Positions 29,010-40,514 of a stretch of 64,000 nt of DNA are shown piece by piece (the stretch's first letter is position 1; every line of letters begins with the position of its first letter). Below the pieces are notes generated by a model. It was not told where the DNA came from and ran no database searches. It worked only from the letters and a program-made list of their open reading frames with translations. A program made the position numbers and the translations under genes. The stretch lies in contig NC_084886.1 of assembly GCF_958979055.1 (NCBI RefSeq), positions 50,365,654 to 50,429,653 of the forward strand. Direction: 5' to 3'. Origin of the DNA: Alnus glutinosa. Lineage: Eukaryota > Streptophyta > Magnoliopsida > Fagales > Betulaceae.

Positions 29010-32000
29010 ATGGACTTGCCGCCATCGGTCTTGGGGAATGAATGCGAATATGATGATCCGTTGACACAACTTCCAATTGATGATGGTTTGCCCCTCGAAA
29101 TTGACCCTCAAAATGGTATGTTAGTCATTTCATTCTTCCTTTAATTTTGCTTCAAATATTTTGTGAATGTTATTATTCATAGTTGTTACCCCTGAACTTT
29201 TTTTATTTTTTTTTTTAATATATATATATAGCTGGAAATGAAACTGTATGTGACGTAGAGTCGGAAGATAATGATGACAATTGCAAGTTTGATTTGAAGC
29301 TCATAGATGGAGTTGAAAAGTTGGAGGAACCTAAAGAAGGAATGATATTTAACTCTTTAGATGAACTTGCTTCTCATTATAGGACATATGCGAAGCAACA
29401 AGGTTTTGGGGTGGTACAAAAGAATAAAAAAAAGAATGCAAGTGGGTATACACATTACATCACCCTATCATGTGCTCGCCAAGGCAATAGAAAACCTAGC
29501 TCAAGTAAGCCTGTTCAAACAAGTAGAACAGGGTGTAAGGCCAATTTGAATGCAAAGTTAATTGAGGCAAAGTGGTATGTGACCAGTATATGTACTAACC
29601 ATAATCATGATTTAAGCCCAAGCAAAGCTAGATATTTTAAATCCCATAAGAACTTGGATTCTCATGTGAAGAGAAAGCTTTTGATAAATGATAGAGCTGG
29701 AATAACAATGAGTAAAAGTTTTAACTCGCTAGCAGTTGAAGCGGGTGGGTATGAGCATCTTCAATTTGGAGAAAAAGATTGCCGCAATTTTATTGCTAAG
29801 TCAAGGCATCTTCGGCTTGGCACAGGAGGTGCTGAAGCTCTTTGTGACTATTTCAAAAGGATGCAAGCAATAAATAATGATTTCTACTTTGCCATAGATT
29901 TTGATGATGATTGTAGGTTGAAAAATGTGTTTTGGGCTGATGCACGAAGTAGGGCATCGTATGAAGACTTCGGGGATGTTGTTACATTTGATACGACGTA
30001 TTTGACTAATAGATATGAAATGCCATTTGCTCCTTTTGTGGGAGTTAATCATCATGGTCAATCAATACTTTTTGGGGCGGCATTAATATCAAGTGAAGAT
30101 ACAAAGACATTTGTATGGTTGTTTGAAACATGGTTGAACTGCATGAATGGACGATCGCCAAATGCAATTATAACAGATCAAGATAGGGCCATGAAAAATG
30201 CAATTCATAAAGTTTTTCCAAATACCCGGCATAGATTTTGTTTGTGGCACATATTGAAAAAACTTCCAGAAAAATTTGGATCACATTCACAGTACCATGC
30301 CATTAAGAGTACCATACGAAGTTGTGTGTATGAATCTCAGACATGCGATGAGTTTGATGCAAGTTGGCAAAATCTACTTGATTGTTATAATCTAGGGGAT
30401 AATGCACGGCTGCGTGGGTTATATAGTGAGCGTACTTTTTGGGTGCCAGCATATCTTAAAGGTGTATTTTGGGCTGGAATGACTACCACGCAATGGAGTG
30501 AAAGCATGAATGCTTTCTTTGATGGTTATGTACACTCGTCAACCACATTGAAGGAATTTGTAGATCAATATGATAATGCTTTGCGTAAAAAGGTTGAGAA
30601 TGAGAATGTTGCTGATTTTGTTTCTTTTAATGAGATGGTTGCATGTTTAAGCAGGTTTTCTTTTGAGAAGAAATTTCAACAAATTTATACCATAGCAAAG
30701 TATAAAGAAGTACAAGAAGAGATTAAAGAGGTGATGTATTGTAGTAGTTCTCTTATCAAAAGAGAAGGTGCAATGTGTACCTATCAAGTGACTGAACAGG
30801 TACAAATTAATGATGCGTACACAAAAATAGTATGCTTTATTGTATACTATAATGAATCTTCATGTGAAGTGAATTGCAGTTGCTGCTTGTTTGAATCAAG
30901 AGGAATTTTGTGCAAACATGTCATATCTGTACTGACTAGAGTTGGAGTTACATCGTTGCCAGAGAAATATTTCCTTAACCGATGGAGGAAAGACTTGAAG
31001 CGAAAATATAAATTTATCAACAGTAGTTATGATCCCTTGAATGGCAACCCTAGTGCAGAAAGATATTTTGACTTGTGCAAAGATATGCACATTTTAGCAG
31101 AAATTGCCTCAAATAGTGTGGACAGTTACATGAAACTGAAAAATCAAGTTCATATGTTAACAAAGCAATACAGTGATTCGGTTTGCGAACATAGTCCACC
31201 TTCCCAAGCACTTCGTAGTGGATCTACTACTTGTAATTTGTCCATTGATATTGATGGTACGACAGTAGAAAGTAGTAAGGTGCGTAGCCCTCTTGTGGTT
31301 CGAAGTAGAGGAAAGCCACCATCAGCAATGAAGATGTCTGAAGTAGAGAAAGCGGTGGGAAAGAAGACGACAAGAGAAAGAAAAAATCAAGCAAATGACA
31401 CAAATGACAAACAAAGCAAAAAAAAGAAGGTTGCTTCTATTCCTTATGTTTAATTATGCTTGTTTGAATATTTTTTAAATGCTTTTACTAACAAGTTTGT
31501 ATTGTTTTATTAATGGAAGACTTCCCAAGGAAATGTTATTGTGGACACAAATGACAAACAAAGCAAAAAAAAGAAGGTTGCTTCTATTCCTTATGTTTAA
31601 TTATGCTTGTTTGAATATTTTTTAAATGCTTTTACTAACAAGTTTGTATTGTTTTATTAATGGAAGACTTCTCAAGGAAATGTTATTGTGGACACAAATG
31701 ACAAACAAAGCAAAAAAAAGAAGGTTGCTTCTATTCCTTATGTTTAATTATGCTTGTTTGAATATTTTTTAAATGCTTTTACTAACAAGTTTGTATTGTT
31801 TTATTAATGGAAGACTTCCCAAGGAAATGTTATTGTGGACACAAATGAAGCTTTGTTGCCTCTTGTTATTGATATTCAACATGACAATGTAATTGGAACT
31901 CAAAATAGTGTAATTACTCAGGTATTACAAAAGAAAACACGAGCTTCATATGATAACCGATGAATTGTATAAACAAATGTCGATATTATCTATAATGTCT

Positions 32001-32076
32001 TCGTCATAATTTGCAGACAATCTCAAATCCTGCAGAATCAGGTTATGACACGTGCCAATCAAAGTTGATTTTCTAG
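29010..32076 (+). CDS. FAR1-related (FRS) Mutator-type transposase
   Basis: Exon 1 is 29010-29115 (MDLPPSVLGNECEYDDPL). Exon 2 runs from 29232, giving 775 aa if it reads to the stop at 31453. Splicing from a donor at 31448 keeps frame into 31520-31594, 31667-31741, 31814-31921 and 32017-32076, giving about 879 aa. Domains: an FAR1 zinc-binding domain at about 70-170 (conserved Cys, Cys and an HNH pair in CTNHNHDLSPSK); a MULE transposase core at about 270-370 with acidic residues in VTFDTTY and ITDQDRAM, and CLWHILKKLPEKF; a SWIM zinc finger at about 578-605 (C-x-C ... CKHVISVL); and a lysine-rich tail. FRS proteins in hosts are domesticated Mutator transposases. Lying between inverted repeats with a target duplication, this copy is more likely an active-type transposase. 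Confidence 0.88.
31397..31843 (+). repeat. 147-bp tandem repeat spanning an exon-intron unit of the FRS gene
   Basis: The phrase gacacaaatga recurs at 31397, 31544, 31691 and 31838, a constant 147-bp spacing, and the units are almost identical. Each unit contains 72 nt that start gtttaatt and end tggaag (intron-like) and 75 nt encoding TSQGNVIVDTNDKQSKKKKV plus ASIPY. The period, the exon part and the whole are multiples of three. Confidence 0.95.
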
Positions 32077-33699
32077 TTGTCACTTTTGGTAAGTATGTTG
32101 TTTAAATTGAGAGTTTATTATACTTATATAGCACTATGTAGATTGTCTTTTCTTTCTTTCTTGGTGTCACATATTCTACTATGTTTTGATTGTGAGTGGG
32201 AATTTGTTTTGATTGTGAGTGGGAATTTGTTTTTCACATATTCTAACTATATTAGACTAACATTTGTACTGTGCGTGATGCTAGGTTCTCTAGAAATTTC
32301 TTTGCATGATCTTAGACTGCATCTTCCCATTTAATAGCTCTGCAATCAACTTAGCAAAAAATATTGCTCTCTTTTATACAGTTTTTTTTTTTTTTTTGGG
32401 TACAGATTATCTTATTTGCTGCTACTAAATGAAGATGAGTGATCCATCCTACAACACATGCTCAGGAAAAAGTGTTGTCAATGACAGAACTCCATTGTGC
32501 TTTTGCGAAATTACATCTGGACTTTTTTGTTGTTAAGCTTTTTTGTACATGATTTGATTATCTAAAATTGTCTAATGTATGAAAAGGATCATTGTAATAT
32601 TTATCTTTTTAGTACAAGATTTTACTTAGTCTTTTTTATTATTATTTACCTTTTATGATTGGTAGTTAAACACAACCAACATCTTTATATGGGAGAATTC
32701 TCTGGTTTGTCTAAAGAAGCACCATGCATATTTCTATCATTTCCACAATATTTTGTGTATAATTCCTTTGTTAGTTCGTGTTTTCTTCACTCTTATAAAT
32801 TAATGTAGATTTCAAAAAACCTTTGAAAAGTGCAGGTTCAAATGAAAACAATGGCGTAATTAGCATGGGTTACAAACCAGTTTTTGGTAAATATCATGCC
32901 TTTTTTCTTCAGCATGCCACAAGTCTTCAAAACAGGCTAATTTTTAAACGTGCATATTGTCGTGACTGCCAAAAAAAATTGTAACATAGGTCCTGGTTTT
33001 GGTTGAAAATGGAGAAACATGTTGGTTTTGGCCACTTTTATTTTGGTCTTTGGCCACTTTTATTTTGGTCTTTGGGAGAATAGCTCCCTTAGGAGATGTC
33101 TATTCTATGCCATTGTGGGTTAAACTTAAGACCTAACTTTTATTAAAGGGAAAGAGGTATCACTTAGTCAAAACATGTCAAATGTATAGAAGAATGATTT
33201 CCACAAGCTATTATGTGACATATATTGTTTTGGATAACCTTAGAAACAACCCCTCTCATCACATTATCAAAAGAAAAACTTTTAATATAACTATTCTCAA
33301 AAACCTCTAATATAAGTCTACCAAAAAAAAAAAAAAAAACTCCTGAACATGTAGAAAAAAGGAAAGTCCCTCAAATATAACTTTCAAATAGATGTTTCAT
33401 GAAAATTTACAAACCAACCTCAATACAGACCACTTTAGGAACAAAATTACATCAAAAAAAATTCCACAGAACAGCAAAATATGAATTAAACATACATTCG
33501 TTTATAGGAATGTGAATTAAATATGAATTAAACACAAACGGGCTGACAAAACTATTTCACTGAAAAAGCCCAAATACATGCAGAATGAGACAGATGCTAT
33601 AGAAAGACGAAAAAAAAAAAAAAAAACCCAATTCAAATTGAAACTCAAAAACAGTGTCGAGGCTCCTGCTGTCAGTAAGCAAGTCCTCTTATGAAGAAC

Positions 33700-33913
33700 T
33701 TAATCACTGTCTTCATCAGCATCTGCATATAAAGGATCAAGATAAAGTTATGGTACTGGGATAACAGCTTAAAAAGGTGCAACTAAAAGACTAAATCTGT
33801 CACAGGGATGATACAGTCATATAAGGAGAATATGTTTGAGGTACCTGGATCAACAATGGTAAGGGAGGACACACGAAAATACTTTCCAAATGCTGTCCCC
33901 AGATCAACATTGT
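33700..33913 (-). pseudogene. Captured 3' fragment of a ribosomal protein eL30 gene
   Basis: On the minus strand, 33913-33845 is preceded by an acceptor (cttccag) and followed by a donor (ccag|gtacct). It reads [20 protein letters not shown] then VDP, which matches the conserved C-terminal part of plant eL30 ([20 protein letters not shown]). A second exon-like piece, 33722-33700, ends in TAA but does not encode the usual DSDIIK tail. No upstream eL30 exons are present inside the MULE. It is therefore a partial host gene carried by the element, in the manner of Pack-MULEs, opposite to the transposase gene. Confidence 0.72.
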
Positions 33914-35098
33914 CTGGAAGCACAAAAAAGCCACAATGGAAAAATGCAAAAATATTAAAAGATCAAGTACCATAATCATCATATAATCCATTTAGGCTTA
34001 ACGAATTTACAAAGGAAGTAAGCAACCAACAAAGAAACATTATAAAAAATAAAAAGAAAAGAAGCTAATTGAATATGGTTCTTCTCCTCCTCTGATTCTC
34101 ATACAAACTGACTAGCATCCTAAAATCCCAAATGTCCTTAATTTTGTAATAGATTAGTAGGCATAAATAGCTTGAGACTTGAATAAAAATAATCATACCA
34201 TTTTCTTTTCTAATAAAAATAAAGGGAATTAAAACTTTTATAACCAAACTCATCACAGTACAACCACTCAAGTAAAAACTGGATGAAGTTCCCAAACAAC
34301 CCATCAACAACAACAAACACATTCCCAAATCAGGAAAAAACAACTCAACAAATACAACAGAAGCACAAATCCTACAACGAGGAAACCAACTCAAACAACC
34401 CACCGAAAGCTAACAGAGATGGGAGAACATTTGGAGATGGAGAAAACCTTACAGTGGAAAACGGTGCTTGTAGCGGCGATGGAGATGGACGTCGCTGGTG
34501 GCGGTGGTCGACGGTGCTTGTGGGTGGCGCCGTGGCGGATCAAGCAACTCAAAAAACCAAATAAAAAAACAACTCAAAAAACCAGATCTAAAAGCTCAAA
34601 AACCAGATCTGTATGAAGAAGAGAAAATCGAAAGGAAAATCGAAACCTTAAGATGGATGGGTCGTCGGAGTCCTCTGCTGTGGTGGTGATTCGGCTTGGC
34701 TCGTCGGCGGTGGTGGTAGCTCGGCTGGGATCGTCATGGCGGAACGGTCGATGGATCGTTGGAGCTATACGTTTGGTCTTCGGAGCTTGACGGTGGATGG
34801 AGGCCGGAAATGGATGAACCGGGGTTCGGTGGCGGTGGTAGCTGGTGGTCGACGGTGCTCAGCAGGTGGGTGGCTGTCGGTGGGGTGGAGGGAGGGAGGG
34901 AGGGAGGAGGGAAAGAGGGAAAGCTTTTTGGGGCAAAAATCTTTTGAGAGAAATTGAAATGGAGTTTGTATAAACGCAGGTTTAAATTTTTTTTTTTTTT
35001 TTAAAAAAAAAAAGGACCTGACGTGGACTCTGCCACGTCAGATGGGGAGGGACATGGGAGGGACGCTGGAGCGCCAGGTAGAATTACTCAGCTTTCAA

Positions 35099-35862
35099 GC
35101 ATCTCCAACAGATCTTTTATATGATTTATAATACAATTATTATAAGTCATTTTATTTTTTCAATATATGCTTCAAAATAGAACATCTCCGTATATCATTT
35201 TTGTACAATGAATTTTACTGAAGGCTGCATCACATTTTAGTAATACAACCCCATCCATGCATGATAAATCACATTTAACTATGTGAAAACAAAGAGAAAA
35301 GGGTTAGAGTCATATTATACTTGAAGCTTGATCTACAACTTCCTTACTCAATGACACTTTGCTTCTCTCAAACCTCCAGATTTCCCCTTTTTTCACGCTT
35401 TTGCATGGTGTTAGTTTCATAGCATGGACGTTCTCGTTCAAACGATATTTTAAAATAATAAAATTCCAACCACTTTGCCTTATTCATTTCCCGTTCGAAC
35501 ACGGGATAAGTCCTGTTTGAACGGATCCTCCCACTCCAAAAATTTTCAACCCACTTTTTTTCCTTTATTTTTTCTCTCAAAAAAGTCAAACTCATTTTTT
35601 TTCACATTATCAAATAAATTTTTTTCTTTTTTCACTTTTCTTTTACAAAAAAATTCTAAACTCTTTTCACCTTTATATTACACCAATCAATTATAGTCAA
35701 ACTTCTTTCTTTCTTTCTTATTACTGAATAACTTTTTTTTATATTTCTCTCACAAAAAATTCAACTATTTTCACTTTTATATCACGTCAATCAATTTTTA
35801 TTATTATTTAAAAAAGCAAATAATGAGATTTATTTACCAAACACATCCTTTAATCTTGGGCA
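35099..35862. other. Intergenic region between two MULEs
   Basis: AT-rich with many T runs and no gene. A weak inverted pair (ctcgttcaaacg near 35431; gtttgaacgg near 35514) is visible. Confidence 0.35.
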
Positions 35863-37064
35863 TTACAATATGAGGGCTGCTACACTTACACCCAAAAGCT
35901 TACACTCATTTTTTAAACCTTGATGTGGCATTCCACGTCAGTTTTTTTTTTTTTTGGTTTTCTTCTCAGGCACACAAGGAGGGGCACCGCCCACCCGAAT
36001 CACCAAGCACCACCACCTAGAACACGCCGACACCGCCACCGCCACCTCTAAGATAGTCACCGCCGAGAGTCCATTTCTGACGGCCATTTTCGGCCAAGCG
36101 TCCATTTCCGAAGGCCATGGACGAGCGGCAACTGAGCTTGGGAAAGATCCGGCCTAAACCCACACACACCGACGTGGGTTTGAGAGATCCGGGCGGAAAA
36201 CCACGCCGTCCAGATCCCGAATCGCCCAAATCCGGTTGAGCGTCCCGATGTGTTATGGCCCTAAGTTGTTCCTGAGAGGAAGAATGAGTTAGGGAAGATG
36301 CTAGAAGATGGAAGAGTGGTGGAGAAGGTTTAGACACGGGTCCTTGATACCAGGGCTCAAAGACCTTTCGATGAATGACACACATCTTACCTTGCAGAGA
36401 ACAATTTAGAGGCATGCTCACCAGCTAGAGGGTCTAAGTGTAATTCTTATATGTTTAAGGGATAAGTTGTATTGTCTTATTTCCCCTAAAAGAGTTTCAG
36501 AATATCCTGGAACTTGGTTGAATGCCTGTAGGTAGTGGGTCAGTCCATTAGAGTAATGGTCAATTAATTGTAAGTGGGTTGCATTAGTTATAGGATAGTG
36601 GGTCAGTGGGTATCAGCCACGTGTGGCAGGTACCCAGGAGTCAGTTATGTTAGTCTTTATGTTTCATGTATTTAAACACAATAAAGAATGAATGAAAGCA
36701 TCTCTTGAAGTGTTAACCATATAGCCGTGTGTTTATGTGTTATATTTTGGAGTGTTAAGCATATAGTCGAATGCTTATGTGTGTGTGTGTGAAGGATTAG
36801 CCCCTCGAAGTACTATATTATTATTATCAAATATTCAGGCCCATAACACAATCCAAACCCAGATCTGACCAAAACCACGTTGTCTAGAGCCCAAACCGCC
36901 CAAATCCGACCGAGTGTCCCGATCCCGCCGGCCGGAGAGAGAGAGAGAGAGAGAGTTTTGTTTTTAAAAAGAAGAAGAAAAAAAATATGATGTGGAAATT
37001 CCACGTGGTGTAAAAAACTGAGTGTAAGGGTTTGGGAGTTAGTCTATCATTTTCCTTACAATAT
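35863..37064. mobile_element. Non-autonomous MULE with GC-rich cargo
   Basis: The body is 35872-37055 (1,184 bp) with an identical 9-bp duplication, ttacaatat, at 35863-35871 and 37056-37064. The inverted termini are diverged but align: left gctacacttacaccc and cttacactcattttttaaac; right, complemented, gactaactccc and cttacactcagttttttac. Each end then has a ccacgt-containing palindrome. The interior holds GC-rich sequence (35965-36245) and a middle block (about 36247-36830) with a tatttaaa box and an aataaag signal that may be LTR-derived. The sequence cgcccaaatccg followed by gtcccgat recurs on either side of that middle block. Confidence 0.7.
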
Positions 37065-38371
37065 ATCTAGTCCCGTTCAACTATCACTACTCACTAGGAC
37101 GATTTTTTTTTTGTTTATTAAAAAAAAAAAAAAAAAAAAAAAACTATCATTTGGGCTACAAACCTATGGGCTTTGCCGTGAATCTTTTGCGGGCTCCACA
37201 TAACCCCTGAATAGATAACAATAAATAATGATGTTCAAAAAAAAAAAAAAAAACAATAAATAATGAATTTTACGTATAAAATGAATGGGAGAGATTAAAG
37301 CATTTAATAAGTTATTAGGTTCGATTAAAAAACAGAAAATAAAAAACTTTAAAATTTAATAAAATAATTGAAAATTTGAAAATAATAAAACTTAAAAAAA
37401 TTATTAAAAACTTTTTTTTAAAAAAAATTGAAAAAAGAAGAAGAAAATAGGTGACTGGGCCATCCAAAAGACCTGGGAAAAAAATAAATAAAATTGGAAT
37501 GTTTGGTCATTGTGAGTGGCCAAACCATCATCAAAAGCCGAAGGGCAAAAAATTTAAAAATTAAATAAAATTAAGGGGGTTCAGCCACCTCTAAGGGCCA
37601 AACACCCCAATTTTTCTTTTTCTTTTTCTTTTTTTCTCTTAGGCCCTTGGGGTGGCTTAAATTTATTTTTTTTTTCAATTTTTTTTTAAGTTTTTAATAC
37701 TTTAATTTTTTTAATTTTTCAATCTTTTTATTAATTTTAAAGTTTTTTTTTTATTTATTTTTTTACATAATGACACTTGTCTATTCTCAAAAATTGATAC
37801 TTGATACATGTCCAACTGTTAGTTTTTGGATGAAAAAACTAGCGAAAGTACTAATTTCGTATTTTTTCAAATTACATGTACCATCTGTGATACAAATAAA
37901 AGCACATGAGCAAAAAATAAAGTTTTTAAACCACTTATACCAATAAGGTGTTTAACTCAAAAAAAATTGCAAAGATTCAAAAGTTGATATTTTTACAAAT
38001 CCCGTTAAATCCTAACCAATTCTTGAGAAAAAAAAAAAAAAAAGTATTTTGATAATTTTGACACCCTTTCGTCAAAATTTAACAAAAAAAAACATAATAA
38101 AACGTGGGACATTAGAAAAATTAAAAGTTGGGTACAATCAATTAATTATTATTTTTTTTAAAAAAAAAAGTTAAAAATAATTACGAAAATGATAAAAGGT
38201 GTGAATCGAAGTTTCCGTAATTCTGCCTTAACAGGTTTTGTGCAAAGAAAAACTGTGGATTGAGGCAACGATTCCTGTGGTCGTTGACTTTGTTGTCTTT
38301 CTCTGCTGTTTCTCCCCGCCTAACCTTATCTTTAGATCAACCTCATTTGTCTTTCCACACCTAAAATAAGA

Positions 38372-38571
38372 CTAGTCTTCGAATAATACTACATATCATC
38401 TCTTTATCCTCCTTTTGTCATCCCAAAATTGATGTGGCTCTTAAAATCACCATTTGATCAAAATTCAATAATGATCTATCATAAATTCAATGGTGATTTA
38501 AAGAGCCACATCAATTTTGGAGGGACAAAAGGAGGACAAATGGATGATATGTAGCATTACTCCTAGTCTTC
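38372..38571. mobile_element. 182-bp Mutator-type MITE in copy A
   Basis: The body is 38381-38562 with the 9-bp duplication ctagtcttc on both sides. The inverted ends are gaataatactacatatcat and atgatatgtagcattactc. Internal inverted arms (ttgatgtggctcttaaaatc pairs with the complement near 38500) make it foldback-like. The same family, same length, occurs at 63062-63243. Copy B of the duplication shows the empty site near 42425. Confidence 0.92.
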
Positions 38572-38700
38572 TTCTGGATATTTGCTGAGTCAGCTATTAG
38601 AAATTGTTACTCCAACCATTCCCTTCTTATAGTTTTATTCCCACGGTGTAATTTCTTATCTATGAGAGCAGAGATAATCCTTCAAGTATGAGAATTTAAT

Positions 38701-39125
38701 ACACTTGTTGGGGAATTATTATTCCCCACTCGGGTTATACACTTGGGAAGATAAGGTTAGTCGGGAATGACCAAAATCCTCAGTATTTATTAGGATCTTC
38801 AACACTTGTCAAATCAAGTCAGAAATTAATATGGGGCACCATGCCTGATATCTATACATCTTACCGGTCATTATTCACACTGTACAATAACAAGACTTTT
38901 GCTATGCATCAACAGTAAAATGGAGTCTATATATATATTTATCATCTAAGAGGTATGGATCTATCTAATATATGAGCATCCCTCTCCCTCTCTCAACTGA
39001 CTTGGGCGTCGGAGGAAGTTCCGCCGGCCAACCTCCGGAGGGCCTTTGCTTTGTTGCAGGTTACATGCGGAGAGACGAATCAAAAGCTGCCACGTCATCA
39101 AGCAAAAAATAGCATCAACAACACT
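38701..39125. mobile_element. Solo LTR in copy A
   Basis: The body is 38706-39120 (415 bp), beginning tgttggggaatta and ending catcaaca, flanked by the 5-bp duplication acact. Copy B lacks it: there tacacttttctaagc reads straight through. It is the product of recombination between two LTRs; the lineage is not assigned. Confidence 0.85.
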
Positions 39126-39225
39126 TTTTTAAGCTTTCACGTTTTATAAAAGCTTCTTCTATTTCATTAATTAGCTTATTATTTGATTTTGTATTTTGTT
39201 CCTTGGGTCCTCAGTTTTCAGTTCA

Positions 39226-39318
39226 ATGGATTATGATGCTGGTCATCCCTTATGCAGCTGCAGGAACTGCCAAAATCCGATCGCCCTTCGCACTGACCTT
39301 CTTTCCAAAAGTTTTATT
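39226..39318 (+). CDS. Yippee-like first exon, copy A (orphan or alternative)
   Basis: Thirty-one codons beginning MDYDAGHPLCSCRNCQNP and ending LLSKSFI, followed by gcaagt, a GC-type donor. Length, phase and the C-x2-C zinc half-site match the first exons at 43400 and 48263. No second exon lies before copy B. It may be a spare first exon of the downstream Yippee gene (acceptor at 44558) or a non-functional duplicate. Confidence 0.6.
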
Positions 39319-39677
39319 GCAAGTTCCAACTCACTCTCTACTTCAATTTTCTTGGTGAAATTTTGTATTATCTTTTCGTAATGTCTCTAATTTTCATGTG
39401 AAATGAGCTATTGATCGTTATGTTCGAAGCAGTCAGTCTTATTTGATTTCTGCATAATGCCCATTCTCCAAGAGAACTCTTCCTTAATGGGAAGGAAACC
39501 ATGGCAATAGCAGATATATTTTGGGGCATCACAATATATCTAGCCCCGTTCAAGTGTTCAACTATCATTTGGGCTACAAACCTATATATGGGCTTTGCCG
39601 TGAATCTTTTGCGGGCTCTACATAACCCATGAATAGATAACAATAATGAATTTTACGTATAAAATTAATGGGAGAGA

Positions 39678-40472
39678 GATTAAAGCTTTTTTTTTCTTTT
39701 TCTTTTTCTTTTTTTTTTTTTTTTGAAGAAAGAGTACCAGCTCTCATTAAAAACCCAAAGACCCAAAGGTCCAAATACATTGTTAAGGAATACAAAGACT
39801 CCCTAAATAGAAAATCAGAATTAAATTATGATTTGGGAGCAAACTACATAAAAGAACACCCAAAGATTATAAGCTCATACATTGGAAGCCATCCTAACCA
39901 AATAACCACTACTACTAAAAATAAAAGATGGCTAATCTACGCTATAAAGCGAAAAACTCCAATAATATCCGAGCATCTAAACAGTCAGCCTGCAGATCTA
40001 ACTAATAACACAGCATCCGACAACAGCACCCCCACAAACGAAGATGGCCGAACACTGCATCGAAAACAAACAAATACAAAGAAAAAACCACCAAAACAGA
40101 GGCTCTGTGAAGGGACGGAGGAGCCACCAGCAGGAAAACACCAAGTCATCCAATAACCGCCAGCCGACGTGGTAGGGGAAGGCGGGAGAGTGGCGAGTGG
40201 CCATCACGCGCCAGGGAGGTCTCTGGTGCGTGCATGCCACGCACCGATGTGGAGGGGGCGATGGGGAACACGGTGAACATCGGAGGACGCCGGTGAACCT
40301 AATGGTGAGGCCGGTATTGTGCAGTAATGGAGAGAGAAGCGTAGATCTGGATCCAAAATTTCAATCCAAACAAACCTTCCAAAAACACACAAAACACGCC
40401 CTCTTTCCTCACCACTGAACTCACCGGAAAGCCCCATCACCTTAAAACTCTGCTTGCACTAAGAAACAACAG

Positions 40473-40514
<42 letters not shown>

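Larger units (their letters stand above)
27832..35098 (+). mobile_element. Complete Mutator-like element (MULE) carrying an FRS-type transposase
   Basis: The body is 27841-35089 (7,249 bp). A perfect 9-bp target duplication, agctttcaa, lies at 27832-27840 and 35090-35098. Both ends read inward as gagtaattctacc followed by ggcgctccag; the first 75 bp or so of the two ends match closely apart from a small insertion in the right arm. Weaker similarity, including gccaccacc and cacaagcaccg, continues for 200-300 bp. Each terminus holds a palindromic tgacgtgg..ccacgtca. Inside are the FAR1-related gene (+) and an eL30 gene fragment (-). A 9-bp duplication and long inverted repeats are diagnostic of Mutator. 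The intact duplication and open transposase suggest recent movement. Confidence 0.92.
37057..39520 (+). repeat. Tandem segmental duplication, copy A
   Basis: Together with 39529-42972 this forms a head-to-tail duplication. Matching landmarks: aactatcatttgggctacaaacc (37140 / 39558), gattaaagcatttaataag (37294 / 40744), gttgatatttttacaaatcc (37990 / 42007), actagtcttc (38371 / 42425) and the Yippee-like first exon (39226 / 42669). The junction lies near 39518, after gcaatagcaga. Copy A carries a private MITE and a private solo LTR. Confidence 0.9.

Noticed and set aside
29010-31453. FRS gene as a domesticated host transcription factor
   Set aside because: The gene lies between long inverted repeats with a perfect 9-bp target duplication, which favours an element-borne transposase; domestication cannot be fully excluded without synteny.
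34283-34957. Overlapping GC-rich plus-strand ORFs at the right end of the MULE
   Set aside because: They lie in or next to the terminal inverted repeat and change frame without splice logic.
36247-36836. Solo LTR inside the 35872-37055 element
   Set aside because: TATA-like and AATAAA-like signals are present, but no matching 5-bp duplication or clear TG...CA ends could be fixed, so it is mentioned only within that element.
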